Source: Sphingobacteriia bacterium (GTDB lineage: Bacteria > Bacteroidota > Bacteroidia > Chitinophagales > Chitinophagaceae). From it: a DNA stretch of 45,491 bases. A program made the position numbers and the translations under genes. Below, piece after piece: positions 34,156-42,098 of the stretch. Under the pieces are notes generated by a model. It made no database searches and was not told where the DNA came from. It saw nothing but the letters and a program-made list of their open reading frames with translations. Where the stretch lies: positions 1 to 45,491 of the forward strand of contig JAECQP010000030.1 in NCBI GenBank assembly GCA_015999745.1, written 5' to 3'. Positions within the stretch are counted from its first letter, which is position 1. Each line of letters opens with the position of its first letter.

Positions 34156-35019
34156 ATGAAAGGGGTTATACTAGCAGGCGGTTCAGGAACAAGGTTGTAT
34201 CCGATTACCAAGGGAATCAGCAAGCAGCTGATGCCGGTTTATGACAAACCGATGATTTATTATCCTTTGTCTGTATTGATGCTTGCGGGTATCAAAGACA
34301 TTTTATTTATCACCACTCCACAGGATGCAGACCAGTTCAAAAGGCTGTTGGGAGATGGTCATGAAATAGGTTGCAACTTTTCTTATGAAGTACAGCATGA
34401 ACCCAATGGCCTGGCACAGGCTTTTGTGATTGGTGAAAAATTCATTGGAAAAGACAAGGTTTGCCTGATCCTTGGGGATAATATTTTTTACGGAGCCGGG
34501 TTCAGTAAACTGGTACAGTCTTTCAATGATGTGGAAGGGGCCGCAGTTTTTGCCTATGAGGTAAATGATCCTGAAAGGTATGGCGTGGTTGAATTTGATG
34601 AAAATCAGAAAGCCATTTCAATTGAGGAAAAACCCCAAAAACCAAAATCCAGCTATGCGGTTCCGGGGCTCTATTTTTACGACAACAGTGTGGTGGAAAT
34701 TGCCAAAAATATCCAGCCGTCTCCCCGCGGGGAATATGAAATTACGGATGTAAACAGGGTTTACCTGGAAAAGGGCCTCCTTAAAGTGGGGATCATGAAC
34801 AGGGGAACAGCCTGGTTGGATACGGGTACTTTTGATTCTTTTGCGGACGCCTGTGAGTTTGTTCGGGTCATTGAAAAGCGCCAGAGCCAGAAAGTGGGAT
34901 GTATTGAGGAAGTGGCTTACCGGATGGGCTTTATCAACCGCGGGCAGCTGATGGAATTGGCGGATCAGTATGCCAAAAGCGGTTATGGGGAATACCTGCG
35001 CAGGCTAAAACTGAAATAA
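34156..35019 (+). CDS. rfbA: Glucose-1-phosphate thymidylyltransferase
   Basis: A 287-residue enzyme that makes dTDP-glucose, the first step of the dTDP-sugar path. Signature '[20 protein letters not shown]', '[16 protein letters not shown]', '[10 protein letters not shown]' and '[19 protein letters not shown]', with '[13 protein letters not shown]' near the end. A hairpin terminator follows, so the polysaccharide precursor run ends here. Confidence 0.97.
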   Translation: MKGVILAGGSGTRLYPITKGISKQLMPVYDKPMIYYPLSVLMLAGIKDILFITTPQDADQFKRLLGDGHEIGCNFSYEVQHEPNGLAQAFVIGEKFIGKDKVCLILGDNIFYGAGFSKLVQSFNDVEGAAVFAYEVNDPERYGVVEFDENQKAISIEEKPQKPKSSYAVPGLYFYDNSVVEIAKNIQPSPRGEYEITDVNRVYLEKGLLKVGIMNRGTAWLDTGTFDSFADACEFVRVIEKRQSQKVGCIEEVAYRMGFINRGQLMELADQYAKSGYGEYLRRLKLK

Positions 35020-35048
35020 TCTGTAGTCTGTTGAACTTTTTAATCATA

Positions 35049-35078
35049 AGGCTGTTCTAATTTAGAACAGCTTTTTTA
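35049..35078 (+). terminator. Hairpin terminator after rfbA, abutting the MerR gene start
   Basis: The arms GCTGTTCTAA (35051-35060) and TTAGAACAGC (35062-35071) are perfect complements and are followed by six T residues. It ends the rfb run. It lies only 3 bases before the ATG of the MerR-family gene, so it could double as a regulator-binding site. Confidence 0.85.
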
Positions 35079-35080
35079 TT

Positions 35081-35959
35081 ATGCACGCTTTCACCATCAG
35101 GGATCTGGAGAACCTCTCCGGTATTAAGGCCCATACCATCCGTATCTGGGAACAGCGCTACTCGTTGCTCAATCCACAGCGCACGGATACCAATATTCGT
35201 TATTATTCCAATGCAGAGCTGCAGAAAGTATTGAACATAGCCCTGCTGAATAAGTATGGATTCAAGATATCCCGTATTGATAAAATGAGCCCTGAGGTGA
35301 TAAAGGAGAAGATCCTTTCCCTGTCTCAGGCACAGGCGCAACAGGAACGACTGGTTAACGAGCTGATCGGCTGTATGGCAGAAATGGACATGGATGCCTT
35401 TGAGGAGAAGATTGATGACTATGTTGCGTCAAAGGGGATTGAGAAAGCCATCATCCAGATTATTTTCCCCTTTCTGGAGCGGATTGGAATCCTTTGGCTG
35501 ACCAACCATATCAATCCCGGACAAGAACACCTGGTCACCAATGTGATCCGGCAAAAACTGATTGTTGGTATTGATTCCGTTCGTGTAAAGCAGGATCAGG
35601 AAAATAGTGTATTACTGTTTTTACCCGAAGGGGAGCATCATGAAATGGGCCTGTTATTCACCTGTTTTCTGTTGAAGAGTCGTGGTATTAAAGTAATTTA
35701 TGTAGGTGCAAATATTCCGTTGAAAGATATTGAGTCTATTGCCCGGCATGCGAAGCCTGCTTTTCTATATTCCCACCTTACTTCTGTGGGCAATAATTTT
35801 AACCTGGAAAAATTCCTGATCCAGGTCCATAATAAGATGCCTGACCAACAGTTTATAGTTTCCGGGGCCCTGATCCAGCAGTATAAGAAGCGGGTTCCGG
35901 TCAATGTTTCCCTTAAAAAGTCGCTTGCCGAAGTCAGGGAGTACATTTCTTGCCTCTAG
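35081..35959 (+). CDS. CarH/LitR-like MerR-family regulator with cobalamin-binding domain
   Basis: A 292-residue regulator. Residues 1-70 are a MerR winged helix ('FTIRDLENLSGIKAHTIRIWEQRYSLL'). Residues 85-170 are the four-helix cap and carry the W-x9-E-H motif (Trp139, Glu149, His150). Residues 175-290 are a B12-binding Rossmann domain with Glu185-x-His187-x-x-Gly190, where His187 should be the lower cobalt ligand. This is the architecture of CarH, which represses carotenoid genes in the dark with adenosylcobalamin and lets go in light. The carotenoid operon begins about 105 bases downstream. Leu140 sits where CarH of Thermus has His132, the ligand that locks the photoproduct, so the response may differ. 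B12 use and target are inference. Confidence 0.9.
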   Translation: MHAFTIRDLENLSGIKAHTIRIWEQRYSLLNPQRTDTNIRYYSNAELQKVLNIALLNKYGFKISRIDKMSPEVIKEKILSLSQAQAQQERLVNELIGCMAEMDMDAFEEKIDDYVASKGIEKAIIQIIFPFLERIGILWLTNHINPGQEHLVTNVIRQKLIVGIDSVRVKQDQENSVLLFLPEGEHHEMGLLFTCFLLKSRGIKVIYVGANIPLKDIESIARHAKPAFLYSHLTSVGNNFNLEKFLIQVHNKMPDQQFIVSGALIQQYKKRVPVNVSLKKSLAEVREYISCL

Positions 35960-35971
35960 GTGCCAATCCGG

Positions 35972-36064
35972 TTTTTGTTTAATATTTGATATTCAATGTT
36001 TAAACAAAATTTTGTCGTTTCGATTGCTTTTGTTTAGTTTTGATATATAATTAATTAAACAAAA
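35972..36064 (+). promoter_or_regulatory. Operator-like TGTTTA/TAAACA repeat cluster upstream of the crt operon
   Basis: Four related elements lie before the sigma-factor gene: TTTTTGTTTAATA (35972-35984), the perfect palindrome TGTTTAAACA (35997-36006), TTTTGTTTA (36028-36036) and, inverted, TTAAACAAAA (36055-36064). They flank and overlap the promoter and are good candidates for binding sites of the neighbouring MerR-type regulator. The pattern is seen directly; the binding protein is inferred. Confidence 0.6.
36011..36042 (+). promoter_or_regulatory. Promoter of the sigma factor-crt operon
   Basis: TTTG (36011-36014), a 20-nt spacer and TAGTTTTG (36035-36042) match the Bacteroidota vegetative promoter consensus exactly. 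It is 23 bases before the ATG at 36065, giving a leader of about 15 bases. Confidence 0.75.
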
Positions 36065-36565
36065 ATGGCTGCAATCAATTTTGACCAGATGCTGCTGAAC
36101 AACGCCGAATTTTTGAAACCCTTTGCGGTTACGCTTACCCGGGATCAGGAAGCGGCAAAAGACCTGTATCAGGAAACCCTGTTCAAGGCGCTGACGAACA
36201 AGGATAAATACAATGCAGGTACCAATATCAAAGCATGGTTGTATACGATCATGCGCAATATTTTCATTAACAATTACAGGAGAAAGGCCAAACAATCCAC
36301 TATATTCGATCATACCCCCAATGAGTATTTGCTGAATTTGAATCAGGGTGCTGTAACCAATGATGCAGTTGCGAATATGAACCTGAAGGAAGTAAAACTG
36401 GCGATTCATAATCTGCCGGAGATCTTTAAAAATCCTTTTCTGCTTTATTTTGACGGATATAAATACCATGAAATAGCTGAGATGCTTGATGAGCCATTAG
36501 GTACCATTAAAAGTAGAATTCACTTTGCCCGAAAGTTGTTGAAGTCACATGTACAAAGATTCTAA
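36065..36565 (+). CDS. ECF-type RNA polymerase sigma factor
   Basis: A 166-residue sigma-70 family protein with region 2 ('AKDLYQETLFKALTNKDKYNAGTNIKAWLYTIMRNIFINNYRRK') and region 4 ('AIHNLPEIFKNPFLLYFDGYKYHEIAEMLDEPLGTIKSRIHFARKLL'). No anti-sigma factor gene lies nearby. Its last 17 bases overlap crtI, so it is the first gene of the carotenoid operon. Together with the CarH-like gene it makes a regulatory pair in front of the pathway. It is not clear whether it activates the crt genes or unlinked targets (for example photo-oxidative stress genes); the operon promoter itself looks like a housekeeping type. Confidence 0.9.
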   Translation: MAAINFDQMLLNNAEFLKPFAVTLTRDQEAAKDLYQETLFKALTNKDKYNAGTNIKAWLYTIMRNIFINNYRRKAKQSTIFDHTPNEYLLNLNQGAVTNDAVANMNLKEVKLAIHNLPEIFKNPFLLYFDGYKYHEIAEMLDEPLGTIKSRIHFARKLLKSHVQRF

Positions 36566-38060
36566 GAAGAAAGCAGTCGTTATTGGTAGCGGATTTGCAG
36601 GCATTTCTGTTGCTACTTTTTTGGCTAAAGCCGGCTGGGAGGTAACTGTTCTGGAAAAGCAATCCACACCGGGTGGCAGGGCCAGGCAATATACAGGGTC
36701 CGGGTTTACGTTTGATATGGGACCAAGCTGGTATTGGATGCCCGAAGTTTTTGAACGGTACTTTCAGCAGTTTGGGAAAAAAGTTTCTGATTATTATGCG
36801 CTTAAAAGATTGGATCCTTCTTACAGGGTTTACTGGCCCGAAGGCACTACCGATATTCCCGCCAACTACGAGGCTTTCAAAGCCATGTTTGAACAAATTG
36901 AACCCGGAAGTGGTGAAAAGCTCGATCAGTTTATGCAGGAGGCCGAATACAAATACAAGGTCGGCATCAATGACCTGGTCTACAGGCCGGGCCAGTCTGT
37001 AACAGAATACCTGGATTGGGATCTGGCCAGGGGAGTGTTTAAGCTGGATGTTTTCAATTCCATGAAAAATCACGTTTCAAAGCATTTTAAAAACCCTAAA
37101 CTGGTTGAGTTGATGGAGTTCCCGGTACTGTTTCTCGGAGCGCTTCCTGAAAAAACACCGGCGCTATACAGTCTTATGAATTATGCCGATATAAAGGGCG
37201 GAACCTGGTATCCCGAAAGAGGCATGTTCAGTATTGTGAAAGCGATGTACGACCTTGCCATCAGCATGGGAGTGCGGTTTCATTTTAACCAGGATGTTCA
37301 GCATATCACCGTGAAAAACGGAAAAGCAACAGGGGTGGAATCTTTAGAGCGATACAATGACCAGTCCCTTCCGCAGCATTTTGATGCAGATGTGGTGATT
37401 GGCGGCGCAGATTATCATCATGTGGAAACCAGGCTGCTGGATCCGGAATACCAAAGTTATTCTTCCTCATACTGGGAAAAAAGAGTGATGGCGCCAAGCT
37501 GTATCCTATACTATGTAGGGTTGAATAAAAAACTAAAGGGGGTATTGCACCATTCGTTGTTTTTTGATTCTTCTTTCGCCGTACATGGTAAAGAAATCTA
37601 TACTACTAAAGAGTGGCCTTCTGATCCCCTGTTTTATGTGAGCGTTCCTTCGGTGACGGATGCTTCTGTTGCTCCTGAAGGTTGCGAAAATCTTTGCCTG
37701 TTGATTCCTGTAGCCGCAGGCTTGTCGGGCGACACGGAAGCCTTGCGCGATCGTTATTTTGAAATGATTATCCGTAGAATGGAAAAACTGACCGGCCAGC
37801 CTATTCTGGATGCGGTGATTTATAAAAAATCCTTTGCTTACAGCGACTTTATTAGCCAATACAACGCTTTTAAAGGAAATGCTTATGGATTAGCGAACAC
37901 TTTGCTGCAAACAGGTGTTCTTAAGCCGTCGTGCAGAAGTAAAAAGGTCAGCAACCTGTTTTATACCGGTCAGCTTACGGTTCCCGGTCCGGGTGTGCCT
38001 CCCAGCCTGATCAGCGGTGAAGTAGTTGCCAAAGAGGTGGTGAAAGCTTTCGGACTATAG
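36549..38060 (+). CDS. crtI: Phytoene desaturase CrtI
   Basis: A 503-residue FAD-dependent desaturase that turns phytoene into lycopene. It has the N-terminal dinucleotide motif 'AVVIGSGFAGISVATFLAKAGWEVTVLEK', 'PGGRARQYTGSGFTFDMGPSWYWMPEVFERYF', and the C-terminal 'LFYTGQLTVPGPGVPPSLISGEVVAKEV' signature of CrtI. Its ATG is within the end of the sigma factor gene (17-base overlap). A second, diverged CrtI-type gene (crtD) lies downstream. Confidence 0.95.
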   Translation: MYKDSKKKAVVIGSGFAGISVATFLAKAGWEVTVLEKQSTPGGRARQYTGSGFTFDMGPSWYWMPEVFERYFQQFGKKVSDYYALKRLDPSYRVYWPEGTTDIPANYEAFKAMFEQIEPGSGEKLDQFMQEAEYKYKVGINDLVYRPGQSVTEYLDWDLARGVFKLDVFNSMKNHVSKHFKNPKLVELMEFPVLFLGALPEKTPALYSLMNYADIKGGTWYPERGMFSIVKAMYDLAISMGVRFHFNQDVQHITVKNGKATGVESLERYNDQSLPQHFDADVVIGGADYHHVETRLLDPEYQSYSSSYWEKRVMAPSCILYYVGLNKKLKGVLHHSLFFDSSFAVHGKEIYTTKEWPSDPLFYVSVPSVTDASVAPEGCENLCLLIPVAAGLSGDTEALRDRYFEMIIRRMEKLTGQPILDAVIYKKSFAYSDFISQYNAFKGNAYGLANTLLQTGVLKPSCRSKKVSNLFYTGQLTVPGPGVPPSLISGEVVAKEVVKAFGL

Positions 38061-38095
38061 CGCACATTTTATATATTTAAAGTGCAAATTCAGCT

Positions 38096-38932
38096 ATGCT
38101 AAATATTTTTCATGAAGTTAGTCAGGACTGCAGCAGAATTACGACAGAGAAGTATAGTACCAGTTTCTTCTCTTCCATCCGTTTGCTACACAAGGATCTC
38201 CGGGCACCCATCTTCAATATTTATGGTTTCGTTCGTTTTGCGGATGAAATTGTAGATACTTTTCATGGGCATGATAAGGAGGTATTGCTGAAGGAATTCC
38301 GGGAGGCAACCTGCCTGGCTATAGAGCGGAAGATCAGCCTGAACCCGATCCTCAACAGCTTTCAGCTGACGGTTAATCAATACCAGATAGACCATCAACT
38401 GATTGATGCATTCCTGCACAGCATGGAGATGGATCTGAATAAAAAAAACTATGACCGCAATGGTTACGAAGAATATATATATGGGAGTGCAGAAGTAGTG
38501 GGGCTGATGTGCCTGACAGTATTTTGCGATGGTCATAAAGACACCTACGAAAAACTGAAACCCGCTGCACGAAGCCTGGGAGCTGCGTTTCAGAAAGTTA
38601 ATTTCTTAAGGGACCTGAAGGCGGACTATGAACGCCTTGACAGATTGTATTTTCCGGGCTGTGATTTCAGCAATTTCGGCCCGAACGACAAGGCAATGAT
38701 TGAAGCGGATATTCAGAAAGATTTTGACCATGCTTATGAGGGCATTATCCATTTACCGTTGAAAGCGAGGTTTGGTGTATATGTTGCATATAAGTATTAT
38801 CTTTCTCTATTTAAAAAGATCAGGAAAATAAAACCGCAATGCATATTGGACGAGCGTGTCAGGATTCCCGATTACGGGAAAATGTTTATCCTGGCAAAAG
38901 CAGGGATCAGAAGCCAGTTGAATTTGTTATAG
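38096..38932 (+). CDS. crtB: Phytoene synthase CrtB
   Basis: A 278-residue enzyme that joins two geranylgeranyl diphosphates. The two Asp-rich substrate motifs are present: 'RFADEIVDTF' near residue 45 and 'NFLRDLKADYERLDR' near residue 165. The GGPP synthase it needs is not in the window. It begins 35 bases after crtI and ends 16 bases before idi. Confidence 0.95.
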   Translation: MLNIFHEVSQDCSRITTEKYSTSFFSSIRLLHKDLRAPIFNIYGFVRFADEIVDTFHGHDKEVLLKEFREATCLAIERKISLNPILNSFQLTVNQYQIDHQLIDAFLHSMEMDLNKKNYDRNGYEEYIYGSAEVVGLMCLTVFCDGHKDTYEKLKPAARSLGAAFQKVNFLRDLKADYERLDRLYFPGCDFSNFGPNDKAMIEADIQKDFDHAYEGIIHLPLKARFGVYVAYKYYLSLFKKIRKIKPQCILDERVRIPDYGKMFILAKAGIRSQLNLL

Positions 38933-38948
38933 AACACATTAGGTACAT

Positions 38949-39473
38949 ATGGAACAGGTAGTATTGGTAGACGAGCAGGATAAGGAACTGGGCCTGATGG
39001 AGAAAATGGAAGCACATGAGAAGGCTTTATTGCACAGAGCCTTTAGTGTATTTGTTTTCAACAGTAAGGGTGAACTGCTATTGCAGCAAAGAGCCCTGGC
39101 TAAGTATCATAGCGGAGGGTTATGGACCAATAGCTGTTGCAGTCATCCCAAGCCGGGTGAACCTGTTGCTGAGGCGGCAGCCAGGCGTTTAAAGGAGGAG
39201 ATGGGCTTTGAAACGAAGCTGGATAAAGTATTTGACTTCATCTATAAAGCTCCTTTTGTTAACGGCCTGACGGAACATGAGTTTGACCACGTATTTATTG
39301 GGCATTATGACGGACCTGTTATGCCCGATTTGACAGAGGTGGAAAATTATGCGTACCAGTCTATGGAAGGAATAACGCAATTATTACAACGGAATCCTCA
39401 GTTTTTTACCGCCTGGTTCCGGATCGCATTTCCAAAAGTAAAAGCATGGTGGCAGCAGAACAAAAAGCAATAG
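38949..39473 (+). CDS. idi: Type I isopentenyl-diphosphate delta-isomerase
   Basis: A 174-residue NUDIX-fold isomerase. It has 'LHRAFSVFVFNSKGELLLQQRA', the catalytic Cys in 'WTNSCCSHPKPGE', the Nudix-like 'EAAARRLKEEMGF', and the catalytic Glu in 'LTEHEFDHVFIG'. It balances IPP and DMAPP for carotenoid synthesis. Its last 28 bases overlap crtD. Confidence 0.96.
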   Translation: MEQVVLVDEQDKELGLMEKMEAHEKALLHRAFSVFVFNSKGELLLQQRALAKYHSGGLWTNSCCSHPKPGEPVAEAAARRLKEEMGFETKLDKVFDFIYKAPFVNGLTEHEFDHVFIGHYDGPVMPDLTEVENYAYQSMEGITQLLQRNPQFFTAWFRIAFPKVKAWWQQNKKQ

Positions 39474-40945
39474 TAATCGGAGCCGGCATAGCTGGTATTG
39501 CTGCAGCCATCCGGCTGAGGGTTCAGGGATTTGATGTGCAAGTGTTTGAACAGAACAGCTATCCCGGAGGTAAGCTGAGCGCTTTCAGCCTCGGCAGCTA
39601 TCAGTTTGATGCGGGCCCAAGCTTGTTCACACAGCCCGGATTTATCCGTGAATTATTTGAACTGGCCGGTGAAAAGATGGCCGGTAATTTTTCTTATAAC
39701 CGAATGCCGGTATCCTGTAATTATTTTTACGAAGACGGAACCTTTGTTCAGGCATATGCAGATACAACAGCACTGGCGCAGGAGCTACAGGATAAACTGG
39801 GAGAACCAATAGAAAATACGATCGGTTTTTTACAACAATCTGCAGATATCTATAACCATATCGGAACACTTTTTTTGCAGAACTCCCTGCATAAAACATC
39901 CACCCTGCTTCATGCAGGTATCAAAAAGGCATTGAAATATACCCGGCTATCCTACCTGTTTAAATCCATGAATGAGCTGCACGAACAGCAATTCAGGTCA
40001 CCAAAAACGATTCAGTTGTTTAACCGGTATGCAACTTACAATGGCAGTAACCCGTACAAGGCGCCGGCCATGCTTACCATGATACCTCACCTGGAACACA
40101 ACCTGGGAAGCTATTACCCCAAAGGAGGAATGATCAGTATTACCAATGCTTTGTATGAACTGGCGCTTCGTAAAGGAGTGCGGTTCCATTTTAATGCAAG
40201 GGCAGAGCGGATCATACGTGCGAACAACAAAGTGCAGGGGATTGTGGCAGGAGGCGAAAATATTCCGGCGGATGTGGTGGTGAGTAATATGGATATTTAT
40301 TTTACTTACAGGAACCTGCTGGGGGATGAATGGAAAGCGACTGAGGTATTAAAACAGGAGAGAAGCAGCAGCGCCTGTATTTTTTATTGGGGAATTGGTA
40401 AAAGCTTTGATCAGCTTATACTCCATAATATTTTCTTTACCAAAGATTATCAGGCAGAATTCAATCACCTGTTCAATACCGGTAAAGTATTCAGCGACCC
40501 GACTGTATACATCAACATTACTTCTAAATGCGAACCGGGATTACAGGCTCCCGAAGGAAAAGAGAATTGGTTTGTAATGGTGAATGCCCCTGCCAATAGC
40601 GGCCAGGACTGGCAGGCTTACAGCGCTGCCTGTAAAAAAGCGGTTATCGAAAAACTGAGCAGGATATTGGGAGAAAACATTGAAACGTTGATTGAAGAAG
40701 AGGAGGTGCTTACTCCGGAAACCATCGAAGCAAAAACCGCATCTTATATGGGTTCTCTTTATGGAACCAGCTCCAACAGCAGGTTAGCCGCATTTATGCG
40801 GCATCCTAATTTCAGCAAGCAAACCAGGGGGCTTTATTTTGTAGGAGGAAGCGTTCACCCGGGTGGAGGAATACCACTCTGCCTGAGCAGCGCCAAAATT
40901 ATGGCGGAACTGGTAGCAAAGGATTATAAAACGCAGCAGCATTGA
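39446..40945 (+). CDS. crtD: CrtD-type carotenoid 3,4-desaturase (second CrtI homologue)
   Basis: A 499-residue CrtI-family oxidoreductase with 'AIVIGAGIAGIAAAIRLRVQGFDVQVFEQ', 'PGGKLSAFSLGSYQFDAGPSLFTQP' and the C-terminal 'LYFVGGSVHPGGGIPLCLSSAKIMAEL'. The last motif, with HPGGG, is the form of the CrtD/1-hydroxycarotenoid 3,4-desaturase branch, and the place next to cruF supports this role over a second phytoene desaturase. It would introduce the 3',4' double bond in the hydrated acyclic end. Starts at the ATG inside idi; stop overlaps the next gene by one base (TGATG). Confidence 0.85.
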   Translation: MVAAEQKAIVIGAGIAGIAAAIRLRVQGFDVQVFEQNSYPGGKLSAFSLGSYQFDAGPSLFTQPGFIRELFELAGEKMAGNFSYNRMPVSCNYFYEDGTFVQAYADTTALAQELQDKLGEPIENTIGFLQQSADIYNHIGTLFLQNSLHKTSTLLHAGIKKALKYTRLSYLFKSMNELHEQQFRSPKTIQLFNRYATYNGSNPYKAPAMLTMIPHLEHNLGSYYPKGGMISITNALYELALRKGVRFHFNARAERIIRANNKVQGIVAGGENIPADVVVSNMDIYFTYRNLLGDEWKATEVLKQERSSSACIFYWGIGKSFDQLILHNIFFTKDYQAEFNHLFNTGKVFSDPTVYINITSKCEPGLQAPEGKENWFVMVNAPANSGQDWQAYSAACKKAVIEKLSRILGENIETLIEEEEVLTPETIEAKTASYMGSLYGTSSNSRLAAFMRHPNFSKQTRGLYFVGGSVHPGGGIPLCLSSAKIMAELVAKDYKTQQH

Positions 40946-41631
40946 TGTTAACCAAAAAAAATATCAGTATCTATCTCGCGATCCTGTTCCATGCGAGCGG
41001 GCTGGTTGGCATATTGTATACACCCCATAAGAAGTGGTTTATCAGTAATACACCATTGAACCTGCTACTAATGGCAGTACTACTGATCTGGAACCAGCAG
41101 AAGCCCAACAAGGGCTTCCTTTATTTTATCCTTATCTGTTTTGCTACAGGGATGATTACAGAGATCATTGGAGTGAACACCGGAATTTTATTTGGCAACT
41201 ATTCATATGGAACGATGATGGGTATCAGGTGGATGGGAGTGCCATTGTTGATTGGAGTCAACTGGTTTGTTATTGTATTTTGTTGTTTGGTATTCATGGA
41301 AAAGATGCACCACTGGGTAAAAACCAAATACCTGACGGAGCATATGCCTCCTCCGCCTGTTACACTGGAAACCCTTTCTGTAATAGTGGATGGAGCCATA
41401 CTGGCAACAGCCTTCGACTGGCTGATGGAACCTATAGCCATGGAACTGGGGTTCTGGCAGTGGGAGGGTCAGACGGTTCCTGCCCTCAACTACGCCTGCT
41501 GGTTTTTGATCAGTTGTGCACTGATCGCAGCCTCCAGGAAGCTTTCTTTTCATAAATACAATCCATTTGCAGTACAGCTGTTGGTGATACAAACATTTTT
41601 CTTCCTGGCACTCAGAATATTCTTAAAATGA
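40945..41631 (+). CDS. cruF: CruF-type carotenoid 1,2-hydratase
   Basis: A 228-residue membrane protein of the Caroten_synth (CruF) family, with about seven hydrophobic helices and the conserved 'ATGMITEIIGVNTGILFGNYSYG' and 'AFDWLMEPIAMELGFWQWEG' segments. It adds water across the psi-end 1,2 double bond to give a 1'-hydroxy group. Gene neighbours are crtD (1-base overlap) and crtZ (ATGA overlap). The ATG at 40945 is preferred over a TTG at 40942. Confidence 0.88.
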   Translation: MLTKKNISIYLAILFHASGLVGILYTPHKKWFISNTPLNLLLMAVLLIWNQQKPNKGFLYFILICFATGMITEIIGVNTGILFGNYSYGTMMGIRWMGVPLLIGVNWFVIVFCCLVFMEKMHHWVKTKYLTEHMPPPPVTLETLSVIVDGAILATAFDWLMEPIAMELGFWQWEGQTVPALNYACWFLISCALIAASRKLSFHKYNPFAVQLLVIQTFFFLALRIFLK

Positions 41632-42095
41632 TTTACATACTCGTTGCATTATTGGTATTTGTACTGATGGAAGGCGTCACCTGGCTGACCCATCGATATG
41701 TAATGCATGGATTTTTATGGGTGCTCCATAAAGATCATCATCAAAAAGGTGAGGGTTTCTTTGAAAAGAATGACTGGTTCTTTGTCATATTTGCTATACC
41801 CAGCTGGCTTTGTATTATGTTGGGCAGCATGAATCAAAATTACGTATCGGTTAGTATAGGTGCGGGTATCGCTATGTACGGAGCAGCCTATTTCCTGGTT
41901 CACGAAATCATTATCCATCAGCGGTTCAAATTATTTACCCGCAGCAATAACCGGTACATCAGGGCTATCCGGTGGGCGCACAAAATGCATCACAAACACA
42001 CCGGAAAAGAAGAGGGCGAGAGTTTTGGTATGTTGCTTGTGGCCAAAAAATACCGGGAAAAGATCCGGAGAGATGAAAAACTAAAGCCCGTTTAA
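41628..42095 (+). CDS. crtZ: Beta-carotene 3-hydroxylase CrtZ
   Basis: A 155-residue di-iron membrane hydroxylase. The His clusters 'HRYVMHG', 'HKDHH', 'HEIIIHQRF' and 'HKMHHKHTG' are all present. It adds the 3-hydroxyl to the beta-ionone ring. It starts in ATGA overlap with cruF and is followed 3 bases later by crtY. Confidence 0.95.
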   Translation: MIYILVALLVFVLMEGVTWLTHRYVMHGFLWVLHKDHHQKGEGFFEKNDWFFVIFAIPSWLCIMLGSMNQNYVSVSIGAGIAMYGAAYFLVHEIIIHQRFKLFTRSNNRYIRAIRWAHKMHHKHTGKEEGESFGMLLVAKKYREKIRRDEKLKPV

Positions 42096-42098
42096 ACA

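Noticed and set aside
39446..40945. Idea that crtD is a duplicated phytoene desaturase
   Set aside because: The HPGGG C-terminal motif and the cruF neighbour fit the CrtD branch better than a second CrtI, though only an alignment would settle it.
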